From Bradyrhizobium sp. SRL28 (GTDB lineage Bacteria > Pseudomonadota > Alphaproteobacteria > Rhizobiales > Xanthobacteraceae), in the NCBI RefSeq assembly GCF_018596315.1, contig NZ_JAHEAG010000024.1, positions 1 to 64,000 of the forward strand: 64,000 nucleotides of DNA, read 5' to 3'. Positions 26,245-35,457 of this stretch are shown here, in pieces. The stretch's first letter is position 1. Every line of letters begins with the position of its first letter. Made by a program: the position numbers and the translations under genes. The notes under the pieces were generated by a model that worked only from the letters and a program-made list of their open reading frames with translations, did not search any database and was not told the origin of the DNA.

Positions 26245-27350
26245 GGCGCGCCGCGCTGCTCCTTCTTGCGTTCGCCGGCGCCGCGCTACAGCCTGCCGCC
26301 GCGGCGGACTATCATCGCGAGGACCTGCGTATTCCGATGGAGGCCGCGGGCCCGCGCGGACTTGAAGCGATGCTGCTGCGGCCGTCGGGCACGCGCCGCT
26401 ATCCGCTCGCCTTGATCAGCCACGGCACCCCACGCGAGGGGTCGGCGCGGGCGCCGATGTCGCCGTATCGATCCTATCGGCAAGCCCTCGAATTCGCCCG
26501 CCGGGGCTTTGCGGCACTGGTCTTCATGCGCAGAGGATACGGCGACTCCGGTGGCCAATATGCCGAGAGCAGCGGCCCGTGCGACAGGCGCGAATATTTG
26601 CGTGCGGCATCGCAGTCAGCCAGCGATCTGCGCGCGGCGATCGAGGCCATGCGTAGCCGGACCGACGTTTCGACCAATGGCATGATCGCGGTCGGCGTCT
26701 CTGCCGGCGGCTTCGCGTCGTTGGCGCTGACCGCCGATCCACCGCAGGGGCTCGCTGCCGCGATCAACTTCGCCGGTGGCCGCGGTTCGCGCGCCGACAA
26801 TGACGTCTGCGACGAGGATGCGCTGGTCCGCGCCTTCGCCACGCTAGGCAAGACGTCGCGGATTCCGACGCTGTGGATCTACGCACAGAACGACAAGTTC
26901 TTCGGGCCCGAACTGGTGCGCCGAATGCACACGGCGTTCACCGGCGCCGGCGGGCGTGCCCAATTTATCGATGTCCCGCCATTCGGCGACGACGGCCATT
27001 CGCTGTTTTCGCGCGGGATACCGCTGTGGACGCCTGTGGTGGATAGCTTCCTGCGCGATCAAAATCTGGGTACGCGCGATATCGCCGCGATGCCGGCGCC
27101 ATCGCCGATGTCGCCACCGCCGCAACTGCGCGACAAGGGGCGCGCGGGATTTGCCGATTATCTTTCCGCCAGCCCGCACCGGGCCTTTGCCGTCTCGCCA
27201 AAAGGAGCTTTCGCTTTCCGCGGCGGGCGCCGGTCGACACGTGAAGCGGCGGAGGCTGCCCTCGCCGGCTGCGCGGAGTACGCGCCCGATTGCACGCTAT
27301 ATGCGGTCGACGACCATCTCGCGGAGACCGCCAACACCGGATCGCGCTGA
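26241..27350 (+). CDS. exported alpha/beta hydrolase
   Basis: 369 aa from the ATG that overlaps the thioesterase stop. A signal peptide (MRRAALLLLAFAGAALQPAA) precedes a dienelactone-hydrolase/peptidase-like alpha/beta fold: oxyanion region ALISHGTPREGSAR, nucleophile elbow AVGVSAGGFASLAL, acid in WIYAQNDKFF, and a C-terminal His in FGDDGHSLFSR. The last about 75 residues are an added region with two cysteines (AGCAEYAPDCTLYAVDDH). Likely periplasmic; substrate unknown. Confidence 0.85.
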   Translation: MRRAALLLLAFAGAALQPAAAADYHREDLRIPMEAAGPRGLEAMLLRPSGTRRYPLALISHGTPREGSARAPMSPYRSYRQALEFARRGFAALVFMRRGYGDSGGQYAESSGPCDRREYLRAASQSASDLRAAIEAMRSRTDVSTNGMIAVGVSAGGFASLALTADPPQGLAAAINFAGGRGSRADNDVCDEDALVRAFATLGKTSRIPTLWIYAQNDKFFGPELVRRMHTAFTGAGGRAQFIDVPPFGDDGHSLFSRGIPLWTPVVDSFLRDQNLGTRDIAAMPAPSPMSPPPQLRDKGRAGFADYLSASPHRAFAVSPKGAFAFRGGRRSTREAAEAALAGCAEYAPDCTLYAVDDHLAETANTGSR

Positions 27351-27365
27351 ATGTTTTTTCGAACT

Positions 27366-27686
27366 TCAGGCCTGTCGTTCCGGCGTCGACACCACGAGGC
27401 CGTCGAGGTCGTCGCTTACCTTGATCTGGCACGACAGCCGCGAGTTCGGCCGCACGTCGAAACCGAAATCCAGCATGTCTTCTTCCATCGGGGTCGGAGC
27501 GCCGACCTTCTCGCGCCAGGCTTCGTCGACATAGACGTGGCAGGTCGCGCAGGCGCAGGCGCCGCCGCATTCGGCTTCGATGCCGGGAATGGCGTTGCGG
27601 ATCGCGGCTTCCATCACGGTCGCGCCGTTCTCGACTTCAATGGTTCGTTTTTCGCCGGTATGGTCGACAAAGTGGATTTTGGCCAT
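27366..27686 (-). CDS. [2Fe-2S] ferredoxin, adrenodoxin/putidaredoxin type
   Basis: 106 aa. Cluster ligands C40, C46, C49 and C86 follow the vertebrate-type pattern C-x5-C-x2-C (ECGGACACATCHVY) with the distal Cys in RLSCQIKV. The acidic helix PTPMEEDMLDFG is the usual partner-docking surface. Such ferredoxins serve cytochrome P450s or Fe-S assembly. The ferredoxin reductase at 24600-25628 on the same strand is the likely electron donor; thioesterase and hydrolase genes lie between them on the other strand. Confidence 0.93.
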   Translation of the reverse strand: MAKIHFVDHTGEKRTIEVENGATVMEAAIRNAIPGIEAECGGACACATCHVYVDEAWREKVGAPTPMEEDMLDFGFDVRPNSRLSCQIKVSDDLDGLVVSTPERQA

Positions 27687-27826
27687 GATCGCTCGTGCTG
27701 CCGGAATATGTAAGGAAGGTCCCGGCAGTCCTATAACGGGTCGATCCGCACAGCGCCAGCGGTCGGGACGAAAACCTTAAGGCAGCACTTTACCGGAATT
27801 TTGGCCGATACGGACCGCTTTTTCGC

Positions 27827-28204
27827 TCAGGAACGGCGCAGAACGGGCTCGATCGCCGCCCGAGCCTCCGCAACCGCCTCGTCGAGCTCGGCGAGCGCAG
27901 CGGACGCATCGAAGCCTCTGGCGATGGCCGCCTCCAGCCGGGCTGCGGCATCCGCGACGGCAAAAGCGCCGATCGCGCGGGCCGAGCCTTTCAGCGTATG
28001 CGCCAGCGCGCTGGCATCCGCAGGCATGGCAGCGAGCGTGTGGACCAGTCTTGCCGACTGCGCCACGAACATCGCCAACACTTCTTGCTCGAGGCCGGCA
28101 TCGCCAAGCGTCATGCGGCTGAGATGTTCGAAATCGATCGGCCCGTCATCGGGAGCCAGCGGCGGCGATGGCATCCATTGTATCCGTTCGAGATGAAGCG
28201 GCAT
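27827..28204 (-). CDS. HPt (histidine phosphotransfer) domain protein
   Basis: About 125 aa consisting of one HPt four-helix bundle. The phospho-acceptor His is in LAHTLKGSARAIGAFAVADA, matching H-x-[LF]-K-[GS]-[SA]-[AS]. The start at MPLHLERIQW is preferred over an ATG 18 codons upstream because the extension is basic and unconserved; this is not certain. It would shuttle phosphate between a hybrid kinase and a response regulator. It is divergent from the GPR-like gene, with a CtrA box in between. Confidence 0.82.
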   Translation of the reverse strand: MPLHLERIQWMPSPPLAPDDGPIDFEHLSRMTLGDAGLEQEVLAMFVAQSARLVHTLAAMPADASALAHTLKGSARAIGAFAVADAAARLEAAIARGFDASAALAELDEAVAEARAAIEPVLRRS

Positions 28205-28402
28205 GATTTGAGGTCCGGATCGCCTCGCCGCAGCGATTCGGAGAGGACTTTTCAACAACCAACCACGGACCGGTTAATGGAACGTTCTCCGAACTCGCCA
28301 CATATTCGCCCTATTTTAGTCACCAATCCGTCTTGATCGACGATGTGGTTCCAGAAACTTGTGTATCTTTAGGGCCTTAAGGAACAAAGCTGTTAACGAT
28401 GA

Positions 28403-28417
28403 TTAAGAATGTCTTAA
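28403..28417. promoter_or_regulatory. CtrA box TTAA-N7-TTAA
   Basis: TTAAGAATGTCTTAA fits the full CtrA recognition motif TTAA-N7-TTAA and is embedded in a 19-bp palindrome GATTAAGA-ATG-TCTTAATC (28401-28419). It lies about 170 bases upstream of the GPR-like ATG and 200 bases from the HPt start. A TTAACGAT sequence just upstream (near 28393) resembles a half-site. The rest of the 28205-28587 gap shows no gene. Confidence 0.6.
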
Positions 28418-28587
28418 TCACGGCCATTTCATTCGTATCGCTCAACCAATAGGATGTTTGCGGACGTGTGCGGACAAGCTGCCGGCGGGCACGCTTGCGG
28501 TCCGCGGGGGGTTATGAATCCAGCTTCGAACTTGCAGGTTTTTTGCGAGAACGGCTGGGTGCATGGTTAAGAGGGCTCGGACTGAAC

Positions 28588-31500
28588 ATGGCGAACAATC
28601 CCAAGAAGGTCAAAGATCCCACTGAAGTCGCGCTCTCCGCCATTCAGGAAGCGCTCAACATCAGCGATACGAGCGTCGACGCCAACCGAAATTCGATCGG
28701 CGGCGAACTCTCGCCGCCTTCCATGCCCTCCGCCGCCCCCGCCTATTCCGAAACGCCGTTCGACACGCGCGGAAGCGCGGAGCGACAGGTGTTCGATTCG
28801 ATGGAGGAGCCGCGCAGCCCCCGCCGCGCCGCCAATGACGATCGCGAAACCATCGGACAGATCCTGCAGGCGATCCAGAAGAACCAACCTGCCCGCAGCG
28901 TCTACACGCTTGCCTCCGTGTTTGGCGGCGTCTGGGTGATCGGTTGTGGCCTGCTGACCGTCAGCTTCCTGCCCGCGCTGCAGGCGGCGATCGGACAGAG
29001 CGGCGGCGTGCTGGTGCTCGCCGGCCTTGCCGCGTTGTTCTTTGCACCGGTGCTGTTGTTCTATTTCCTCGCCAGCCTCGCCTGGCGCGGCCAGGAAATG
29101 CGGATGATCGCGCAGTCGATGGCGCAGGTCGCGATCCGCTTCTCCGAGCCCGAGGGCGCCGCCGCCGATTCGATGGTGACCGTAGGGCAAGCGATTCGCC
29201 GCGAAGTCGCTGCGATGGGCGACGGCGTCGAGCGCGCGATCGCGCGCGCCGGCGAACTGGAAACGCTCGTCGCCAATGAAGTCGCAGCCCTCGAGCGCGC
29301 CTATTCCGACAACGAGGTGCGGATCCGCGCGCTGCTCCAGGACATCGCGCATCAGCGCGACAATCTGGTCGGCCAGGCCGAGCAGGTTCGCAGCGCCATT
29401 TCCGGCGTCCAGATCGATCTGCGCCACGACATCGCGCTGATTTCGGATGCGATCGCTTCACGCGTCGACGAGGTCGCGAAAAGCATCACCGGCGCGCTGG
29501 AAGAGCGCGGCCAGCACATCACGAGCGCGCTCAGCCATGCCGGCGACAACATGATCCTCGCGCTCGGCGAGCGCGGCGGCGACCTGCTCGACCGCCTGGA
29601 AGAAGCCAGCGCCGAGACCACGCGCGCCGTGCTCGACGCGTCCGAGCGGCTGACCACCAGCCTCAACTTCAAGACCGGCCACGTCCACGACGAGTTCGTC
29701 GATCTTGCCGATCGCGTCCACGAGATGCTGAACGAACGTATCGATCGCATCACCGGCGAATTCGAGCAGCGCTCCTCGACCATCGTCGACGGCATCTCCG
29801 ACCGCACCGAGCAGGTCCACGACTCCCTGAAGAATTCCTCCGACTCGCTGCTGCTCGAACTCGAACTGCGCTCGGGCGATCTCGTCGGCAAGATCGACGA
29901 TGCCGGCAACCGCCTGGCGAGCCGCATCCTCACCTCCGGCGACAAGGCCAGCGACGCGCTCGACGTGACCGTGAACACGCTGGTTGCCAAGGTGATCAGC
30001 CAGACCGAGAACGCGCACGACAGCCTCGCGCTGCAGATGAGCGCCTACGACGAGCTAGTGAAGAACCAGGGCAGCGAGCTTGCGGAAAAATTCGCCCGCG
30101 ACAGCGGCACGCTCGGTGCGCTGATCACGCGCCATATCTCCGAGTTCGATCGCACCGTCAAAACCTTCGGCGGCGAGATCGTCGAGCGCATGGGCGCGCG
30201 CACCCAGGAGATCAGCGACAGCCTGAAGAATTACGTCGACACTTTCGACACCCGCCTCGTCGCGAACAGCGGCGAGATCACCGCCTCCCTCGATCAGCGC
30301 CTGCTGCAGTTCGAAACTACGCTCGGCACCCGCGTCAGCAGTCTCGATACTTCGCTCGACAACAAGATCAAATGGTTCGATGAGACCGTCGACGGCCGTC
30401 TGCAATCACTTGAGACGACGTTCGACACCCGCGCCAGGTCCGTCACCGAGACCATCGACAACCGCCTCAGCACACTGACGGGCTCGCTGACCGACGGCGC
30501 CGCGCAGGCGATCCAGTCGATCGACCAGCGGCTTACCCTCCTCACCTCCTCGCTGACCGAGGGCACCGCGCAGGCGATTGCAGCGGTTGACCATCGTATT
30601 GCCAACGTCACCGAAACCCTCGATGGCCGCAGCGTCTATCTGACCGACACCATCCAGGCGCGGTTCCAGGAAATTCACCAGGGCATTGAGACGCGAGTCG
30701 GCGACATCGCCAGTGGACTCGAGACGCGGGTCGGCGGCATCGCCAGCGGCATCGAGATCCGGGTCGGCGACCTCGCCAGCGGCATCGAGACGCGTGTCGG
30801 CGCCATCGCCGGCGACATCGACACCCGCGTGGCGCAGTTCGAGGATCTGCTCGGCTCACGCATCGAAGCCGTGGCTGGCCGGATCGAAAGCAGCGGCCGC
30901 CAGGCCAGCGAAGACCTGATGTCGCGCGCCGAGATGCTGTCCTCCGGCATCAAATCGCATGTCGAGGATGCCGAGCGCTCGCTGACCAATCTCGTCGTCA
31001 ACACCGCAGAGACCATCCAGACCGGCGCGCGCACCGCGCAGCAGGCGCTGCTGACGGTTTCCTCCGATGTCGGCGCACAACTCAAGCTGACCTCGGCCGA
31101 GGTCGAAGCCGCCCTCACCGCCGTCGGCACCGGCGCCGCCGCTTCGATCCTCACCAGCGCCCAGGGTGCCCAGACCTCGCTGGTGTCGGCCTCCTCCGAG
31201 GCTGCCTCGCAGATCAAGTCTCTCGCCGCCGACATCGAGCGCACCCTTTCGGCAGCAGGCGACGCCACGGCCGCGTCGGTTCTGTCCGGCGCGCGCGAGG
31301 CGCAGACCACGCTGGTGACCGCATCCGCGGACGCGGCAAACCACGTCAAGTCGCTTGCCGCCGACGTCGAGCGTTCGCTGTCGATCGCAGGAACTGCAAC
31401 CGCCGAGGCCGTCACCGCCGGCGCCCGCGAAGCACAGAACACGCTGTTTGCCGCCTCTACCGAGGCCGCAACTCAGGTCAAGTCGCTCGCAGCCGACGTT

Positions 31501-33939
31501 CAGCGTTCGCTCTCGATCGCCGGAACGGCAACCGCCGAGTCGATCACCGCGGGCGCCCGCGAGGCCCAGAGCACCCTCATGAACGCGTCCGCCGAGGCAT
31601 CGAGCCAGGTCAAGTCGCTCACCGCGGACGTGGAGCGCTCGCTCTCGATGGCCGGCAATGCCACCGCCGAGTCGATCACGACGGGCGCGCGCGAAGCGCA
31701 GAACACGCTGATCACGGCGTCGACCGAAGCCGCCAACCACGTCAAGTCGCTGGCGATCGATGTCGAACGCACCCTGACCGCGGTCGGGGCCGGCACCGCC
31801 GCCTCCATCCTCGGTACCGCGCGCGAAGCCCAGATCTCGTTTTCCGCGACCTCCGCCGACGCCGCGAACCAGATCAAGGCGATCGCCGCCGACATGGAGC
31901 GCTCGCTCGGCGTCGTCACCGCCAGCACCACCGACACCATCCAGACATCAGCGCAGAACGCGCAGAGCGCGCTGGTCGCCGCAACGAACGAGGTCAGCAC
32001 CAAGGTCAAATCGACCTCCGCCGATATCGAGCGTTCAGTGCTCGCCGCGAGCAGCAATTTCGGCTCGACGATGACCGGCAAGACCGACGAAATCGTCACC
32101 TACGTTCAGCAGCAGACCGACCGTCTGGCGCAGATCGTCGACAGCCGCCGCGGTTCGCTGGTCGAGGCACTCAGCACCAGGGCCACGCAACTGACGACCG
32201 ACATCGACCGCGTCACCGCCGACGCACTGAAATCGATCGAGTCCCGCGGCCAGGCCTTCTCGCAATCGATGTCGACCCACGGCTCGGAAGTCGCGCGCAC
32301 GATCACGTCCGCGGGCGATCTCGCCACCGGCGCGGTGGCCAAGTCGCTGAAGGACATCGAACAGGCGTCGCGTTCGGCCATCGACCAGTCGCGTCAGGTG
32401 TCGATCGCCGCCGTCACCGAAATGCAGGAGACCAGCAAGATCCTGCGCACCGATACGGTGGCGCTGTTCGAGCGGCTGCGTGAAGGCAACATCCTGCTGC
32501 AGGAAGTGCTGACCGGCGCCCACGACAATCTCAACTCGCTGGAGCGCGCGCTGGTGACCCGCGTGGCCGACTTCGTGTCCGCCATGAACGACGTCACCGC
32601 CCGCAACGGGATCGCCACGCAGACCCTGGAAGACCAGCTCACCGTCTTCAACAGCAAGACCTCGAAAGCGCTGGAGGATCTCGGCTCGCTGTCGACCGAG
32701 TTCGAGAAGCACGGCAAGGAACTGGTCGAGGCAGCCGGAGTGGTCGAACAGGCCAACCGTACCACCTCGACCTCGGTCGCCGACCGCAAGTCGCAGCTTG
32801 AATCGCTGGTGACCACCATCGACCTGCGCACCACCGACCTCGACCAGCGCCTGTCGCGCTTCACCGGCCTGCTCGACGAATCGCTCGCCGCGGCCGAAGA
32901 GCGCGCCCGCGATATCGCGCGCGTGGTCGCGGAAACCGCCGGCGCCGGATCGGCCGCGATCAGCCGCCAGTTCGAAGCGGTGCGCACTGCGGCCGAAAAC
33001 GAGCGGCAGCAGACCCTCCATGCGATGAACGACCTGTACCAGCAGAGCACCCATGAGACGGATGCGATGTTCAAGCAGTCGACCGAGAAGTTCGGCGCGA
33101 TGGTTCAGTCCATGAAGCAGATGGCCGCCGAAATGCACAACGAGCTCGAGGCGACCCGCAACGAGCTGCGCCGCGGCGTGCTCGAGATGCCGCAGGAGGC
33201 CGCCGACAACACCGCGCAGATGCGCAAGGTGATCGTCGACCAGATCGAGGCGCTCGCCGAGCTCAACCGGATCGTCGCTCATCATGGCCGCGGCCTCGAC
33301 GTCGTGACCTCCGGTCGCGCCAGCGTGCAGCGCCAGGAGGAGCCGGTAGCGATGGCCGCCGCCGGCGGTCGCAACGACAGTCGCAACGAAGTGCGCATGC
33401 GCGACGCCGGCAGCGCATCGACGCTACCGCCGCCGGACCTCGGCATGCCGGCCACGCGCCGCGCCGAAGCTCCGCCGGTCTCGCCGGCAAGCCAGGACGC
33501 TGGACGCGGCGACGGATGGCTGTCCGACCTCCTCCACCGCACCGATAACGGCGGCGGTGGCGGACGCGAAGCGCCCCGTGGCCGCCCGCCGCAGACCCCC
33601 GCCAATCCGCTGGAGTCGCTGTCGCTCGACATCGGCCGGCTGATGGATCGCAACCTCGCCTCCGAAATGTGGGACCGCTATCAGCGCGGCGAGAGCAAGG
33701 CGTTCACCAAGCGGCTCTACACGCCCGCCGGTCAGAAGGCGTTCGACGAAGTCGCGCGCAAATACCGCGCCGACCGCGGCTTCAAGCAGACGGTCGACCG
33801 CTATATCGCCGAGTTCGAACGGCTGCTCGACGAAGTCGCGCGCGAAGATCGCGGACCGCAGGCGCTGCGCGGCCACCTCACCTCGGAGACAGGACTCGTC
33901 TACACCCTGCTCGCGCACGCGGCGGGACGGCTGGGGTAA
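28588..33939 (+). CDS. giant polar coiled-coil membrane protein (GPR/RgsE-like)
   Basis: 1783 aa from MANNPKKVKDPTEVALSAIQ. Layout: disordered cytoplasmic N-terminus (1-100), two membrane helices (about 105-130 and 138-166), then about 1400 residues of apolipoprotein-like amphipathic helix with five 11-residue repeats (700-754) and eight 44-residue repeats (808-1159), a Pro/Gly-rich linker (about 1570-1660), and a conserved globular C-terminus (SLDIGRLMDRNLASEMWDRY onward). This architecture matches the growth pole ring protein GPR of Agrobacterium and RgsE of Sinorhizobium, which organise polar growth. The family match is from architecture, not a search. Earlier ATG/GTG codons exist, but the conserved reading starts here. 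Confidence 0.8.
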   Translation: MANNPKKVKDPTEVALSAIQEALNISDTSVDANRNSIGGELSPPSMPSAAPAYSETPFDTRGSAERQVFDSMEEPRSPRRAANDDRETIGQILQAIQKNQPARSVYTLASVFGGVWVIGCGLLTVSFLPALQAAIGQSGGVLVLAGLAALFFAPVLLFYFLASLAWRGQEMRMIAQSMAQVAIRFSEPEGAAADSMVTVGQAIRREVAAMGDGVERAIARAGELETLVANEVAALERAYSDNEVRIRALLQDIAHQRDNLVGQAEQVRSAISGVQIDLRHDIALISDAIASRVDEVAKSITGALEERGQHITSALSHAGDNMILALGERGGDLLDRLEEASAETTRAVLDASERLTTSLNFKTGHVHDEFVDLADRVHEMLNERIDRITGEFEQRSSTIVDGISDRTEQVHDSLKNSSDSLLLELELRSGDLVGKIDDAGNRLASRILTSGDKASDALDVTVNTLVAKVISQTENAHDSLALQMSAYDELVKNQGSELAEKFARDSGTLGALITRHISEFDRTVKTFGGEIVERMGARTQEISDSLKNYVDTFDTRLVANSGEITASLDQRLLQFETTLGTRVSSLDTSLDNKIKWFDETVDGRLQSLETTFDTRARSVTETIDNRLSTLTGSLTDGAAQAIQSIDQRLTLLTSSLTEGTAQAIAAVDHRIANVTETLDGRSVYLTDTIQARFQEIHQGIETRVGDIASGLETRVGGIASGIEIRVGDLASGIETRVGAIAGDIDTRVAQFEDLLGSRIEAVAGRIESSGRQASEDLMSRAEMLSSGIKSHVEDAERSLTNLVVNTAETIQTGARTAQQALLTVSSDVGAQLKLTSAEVEAALTAVGTGAAASILTSAQGAQTSLVSASSEAASQIKSLAADIERTLSAAGDATAASVLSGAREAQTTLVTASADAANHVKSLAADVERSLSIAGTATAEAVTAGAREAQNTLFAASTEAATQVKSLAADVQRSLSIAGTATAESITAGAREAQSTLMNASAEASSQVKSLTADVERSLSMAGNATAESITTGAREAQNTLITASTEAANHVKSLAIDVERTLTAVGAGTAASILGTAREAQISFSATSADAANQIKAIAADMERSLGVVTASTTDTIQTSAQNAQSALVAATNEVSTKVKSTSADIERSVLAASSNFGSTMTGKTDEIVTYVQQQTDRLAQIVDSRRGSLVEALSTRATQLTTDIDRVTADALKSIESRGQAFSQSMSTHGSEVARTITSAGDLATGAVAKSLKDIEQASRSAIDQSRQVSIAAVTEMQETSKILRTDTVALFERLREGNILLQEVLTGAHDNLNSLERALVTRVADFVSAMNDVTARNGIATQTLEDQLTVFNSKTSKALEDLGSLSTEFEKHGKELVEAAGVVEQANRTTSTSVADRKSQLESLVTTIDLRTTDLDQRLSRFTGLLDESLAAAEERARDIARVVAETAGAGSAAISRQFEAVRTAAENERQQTLHAMNDLYQQSTHETDAMFKQSTEKFGAMVQSMKQMAAEMHNELEATRNELRRGVLEMPQEAADNTAQMRKVIVDQIEALAELNRIVAHHGRGLDVVTSGRASVQRQEEPVAMAAAGGRNDSRNEVRMRDAGSASTLPPPDLGMPATRRAEAPPVSPASQDAGRGDGWLSDLLHRTDNGGGGGREAPRGRPPQTPANPLESLSLDIGRLMDRNLASEMWDRYQRGESKAFTKRLYTPAGQKAFDEVARKYRADRGFKQTVDRYIAEFERLLDEVAREDRGPQALRGHLTSETGLVYTLLAHAAGRLG
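30685..30849 (+). repeat. five tandem 33-bp (11-residue) repeats
   Basis: Inside the GPR-like gene the units read IETRVGDIASG, LETRVGGIASG, IEIRVGDLASG, IETRVGAIAGD and IDTRVAQFEDL. The 11-residue period is that of an apolipoprotein-type amphipathic helix. Confidence 0.9.
31009..32064 (+). repeat. eight tandem 132-bp (44-residue) repeats
   Basis: Eight consecutive 44-residue units with a conserved centre of the form GAREAQNTL...VKSLAADVERSLS. Units 3 to 6 are most alike, and the first and last are diverged. 44 is four times 11, so these are higher-order copies of the same helix period. They end exactly at the FG before STMTGKTDEI. Confidence 0.9.
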
Positions 33940-33962
33940 AAAGCGAGTAGCAAGTTGGAAAT

Positions 33963-33992
33963 AAAGACGGAGGCAGCGATGCCTCCGTCTTT
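33963..33992 (+). terminator. rho-independent terminator after the GPR-like gene
   Basis: A 12-bp perfect stem AAAGACGGAGGC/GCCTCCGTCTTT with an AGCGAT loop begins 24 bases after the stop. Confidence 0.88.
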
Positions 33993-34015
33993 GTTAGAGA
34001 TCCCCGAGGGCCTGA

Positions 34016-34309
34016 ATGCGCTATCTAACGATCGATGGAATGCTGTCCGGAACGGGCATCAAGGACTCCCTCGCTGGGGAATATCTCGATCCTCGCGTAA
34101 TCGGCCTTTCTCCTGAACTCGTCCAAAGAATCGAGAACTGGGTGATCGAGTACGAAACTGCCCACTACCATCAGTTCAACGACGAGACCGAAAACCAGCG
34201 ATTGGATCAAGAAGATATTGAAATCGCCCGGCAAACACGAGGGCAGCTTACTGAAAGTAAAGTTGAATACTTTTCGCACGCCCGGATGCAAAAAATTGCT
34301 TTCAAATAA
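34016..34309 (+). CDS. unknown 97-aa protein
   Basis: Opens MRYLTIDGMLSGTGIKDSLA and is rich in acidic and polar residues (ENWVIEYETAHYHQFNDETE). No signal peptide or membrane helix is seen. A GAGGG lies 7 bases before the ATG. Codon use is less GC-biased than the neighbours, and the gene is bracketed by the GPR terminator and a palindromic repeat, which hints at separate acquisition. No family is recognised. Confidence 0.6.
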   Translation: MRYLTIDGMLSGTGIKDSLAGEYLDPRVIGLSPELVQRIENWVIEYETAHYHQFNDETENQRLDQEDIEIARQTRGQLTESKVEYFSHARMQKIAFK

Positions 34310-34347
34310 GGGCCCGCGAGGGCGAGCAGCCTGCGGCTTGATGATGC

Positions 34348-34466
34348 CGTCATTGCGAGGAGCAAAGCGACGAAGCAATCCATTCTTCTCACGCGGCAAC
34401 GTGGATTGCTTCGCAGAGCCTGTCATCGGGCGGCGCTTCGCGCTGACCCGTTGGCTCGCTATGACG
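34348..34466. repeat. palindromic intergenic repeat (CGTCATTGCGAGG type)
   Basis: The left arm CGTCATTGCGAGG...CGAAGCAATCCA and the right arm TGGATTGCTTCG...GCTATGACG are imperfect inverted copies. The right arm carries about 25 extra bases. Elements of this sequence type are very common between genes in Bradyrhizobium. Confidence 0.7.
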
Positions 34467-34500
34467 CTGGTCGCGCTCGATATCTAATCGTTGCTCGTGA

Positions 34501-35388
34501 CTACTGCCGCTTCTGCCCGCTCGGCGCCCTCGGGGCCGCCGGTGGTGGCGCCGGTGGCGGCGGCGGTGCTGCCGCCTGGCTGTTGCCGCCGCCGAAGATC
34601 ACGCGGGTCGGGTTGCGGTCGAAATTGTTCACGGCGCGGCTGATGTCGGAGAGCGTGCGGCGGCCATCGGCCATCAGTGCGCCCGACCGCTTGTCGAAAT
34701 CCTCGGCGAGTTCACGGATCGACTTCACCATCAGATTCAATTCGCCGCCGGCGGCGCCGCCTGCGATCGTGTTCAACCCGAGCATCAGACTGTCGGCCTT
34801 GCCCATCACGCCATCGACCCGGAGCATGACGTTGTCGATCTTCTCGGAATTGCGCGCGAGCGCAGCGGTGAAGGTTTCGAGATTCCGCAGCGAGTTCTTC
34901 ACGGATTCCTGGTTGTCGGCAACGATCCGGTTGACGTTCTGCAGCGTGGCGCGAATGGACTCCGTCACGTCCTGCAGCGCGCTTGGATCGGCGGTCAGCA
35001 TCGGCACGCCATCCTCGTCGAGCGGCACCGCAGCGGCGTTTTCCTCGCCGCCCTTCAGCGAGATCGCCGCGACGCCGGTCAGTCCCTGGAATTCAAGGCC
35101 GACGAGCGTGTCCTTGCGGATCGGGGCGTTGTTCTCAACCATCGCGAGTGCGACCACCCGCCGCGGATTGTCGAGCTTGACGGAGACAACCTCCCCTATC
35201 CTGATACCGTTGAAGTTGACGCTGCCACCATTGCGGAGGCCAGACGCCGGGCCTTCGAACACGATGCGGATCGGGCTGCGCTGCTTGGTGGTGTGCAGGC
35301 TCTGAAACCACAGCACGAAGCCGAACGCAGCGGCGATCACCGCCAGCGTGAAGGCTCCGATCAGGACGTAATTCGCCCGCGTTTCCAT
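34501..35388 (-). CDS. mlaD: MlaD-family MCE lipid-transport protein
   Basis: 295 aa. One N-terminal membrane anchor (NYVLIGAFTLAVIAAAFGFV) and a periplasmic MCE domain (VFEGPASGLRNGGSVNFNGI, then RIGEVVSVKLD) are followed by a long helical region and a Pro/Ala tail (about 270-295). MlaD rings bind phospholipid between the inner-membrane ABC transporter and periplasmic carrier. It is the last gene of mlaE-mlaF-mlaD, 115 bp after mlaF, with part of a repeat in the gap. Confidence 0.9.
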   Translation of the reverse strand: METRANYVLIGAFTLAVIAAAFGFVLWFQSLHTTKQRSPIRIVFEGPASGLRNGGSVNFNGIRIGEVVSVKLDNPRRVVALAMVENNAPIRKDTLVGLEFQGLTGVAAISLKGGEENAAAVPLDEDGVPMLTADPSALQDVTESIRATLQNVNRIVADNQESVKNSLRNLETFTAALARNSEKIDNVMLRVDGVMGKADSLMLGLNTIAGGAAGGELNLMVKSIRELAEDFDKRSGALMADGRRTLSDISRAVNNFDRNPTRVIFGGGNSQAAAPPPPPAPPPAAPRAPSGQKRQ

Positions 35389-35457
35389 AACTCAAGGTAC
35401 TCCGAAACCTGGGTCTGTTCAGCCTCGCCGATCAGACCCGTCATTTATCGCTTGTTT

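Noticed and set aside
30685..32064. CRISPR-like array
   Set aside because: The regular repeats are in frame, coding, and have no spacers; they are protein repeats.
30675..33285. Long minus-strand frames (200-416 codons) antisense to the GPR-like gene
   Set aside because: They mirror the repetitive sense sequence, and their Ala/Val/Ser or Gly/Arg/Leu composition follows from codon bias; no ribosome sites.
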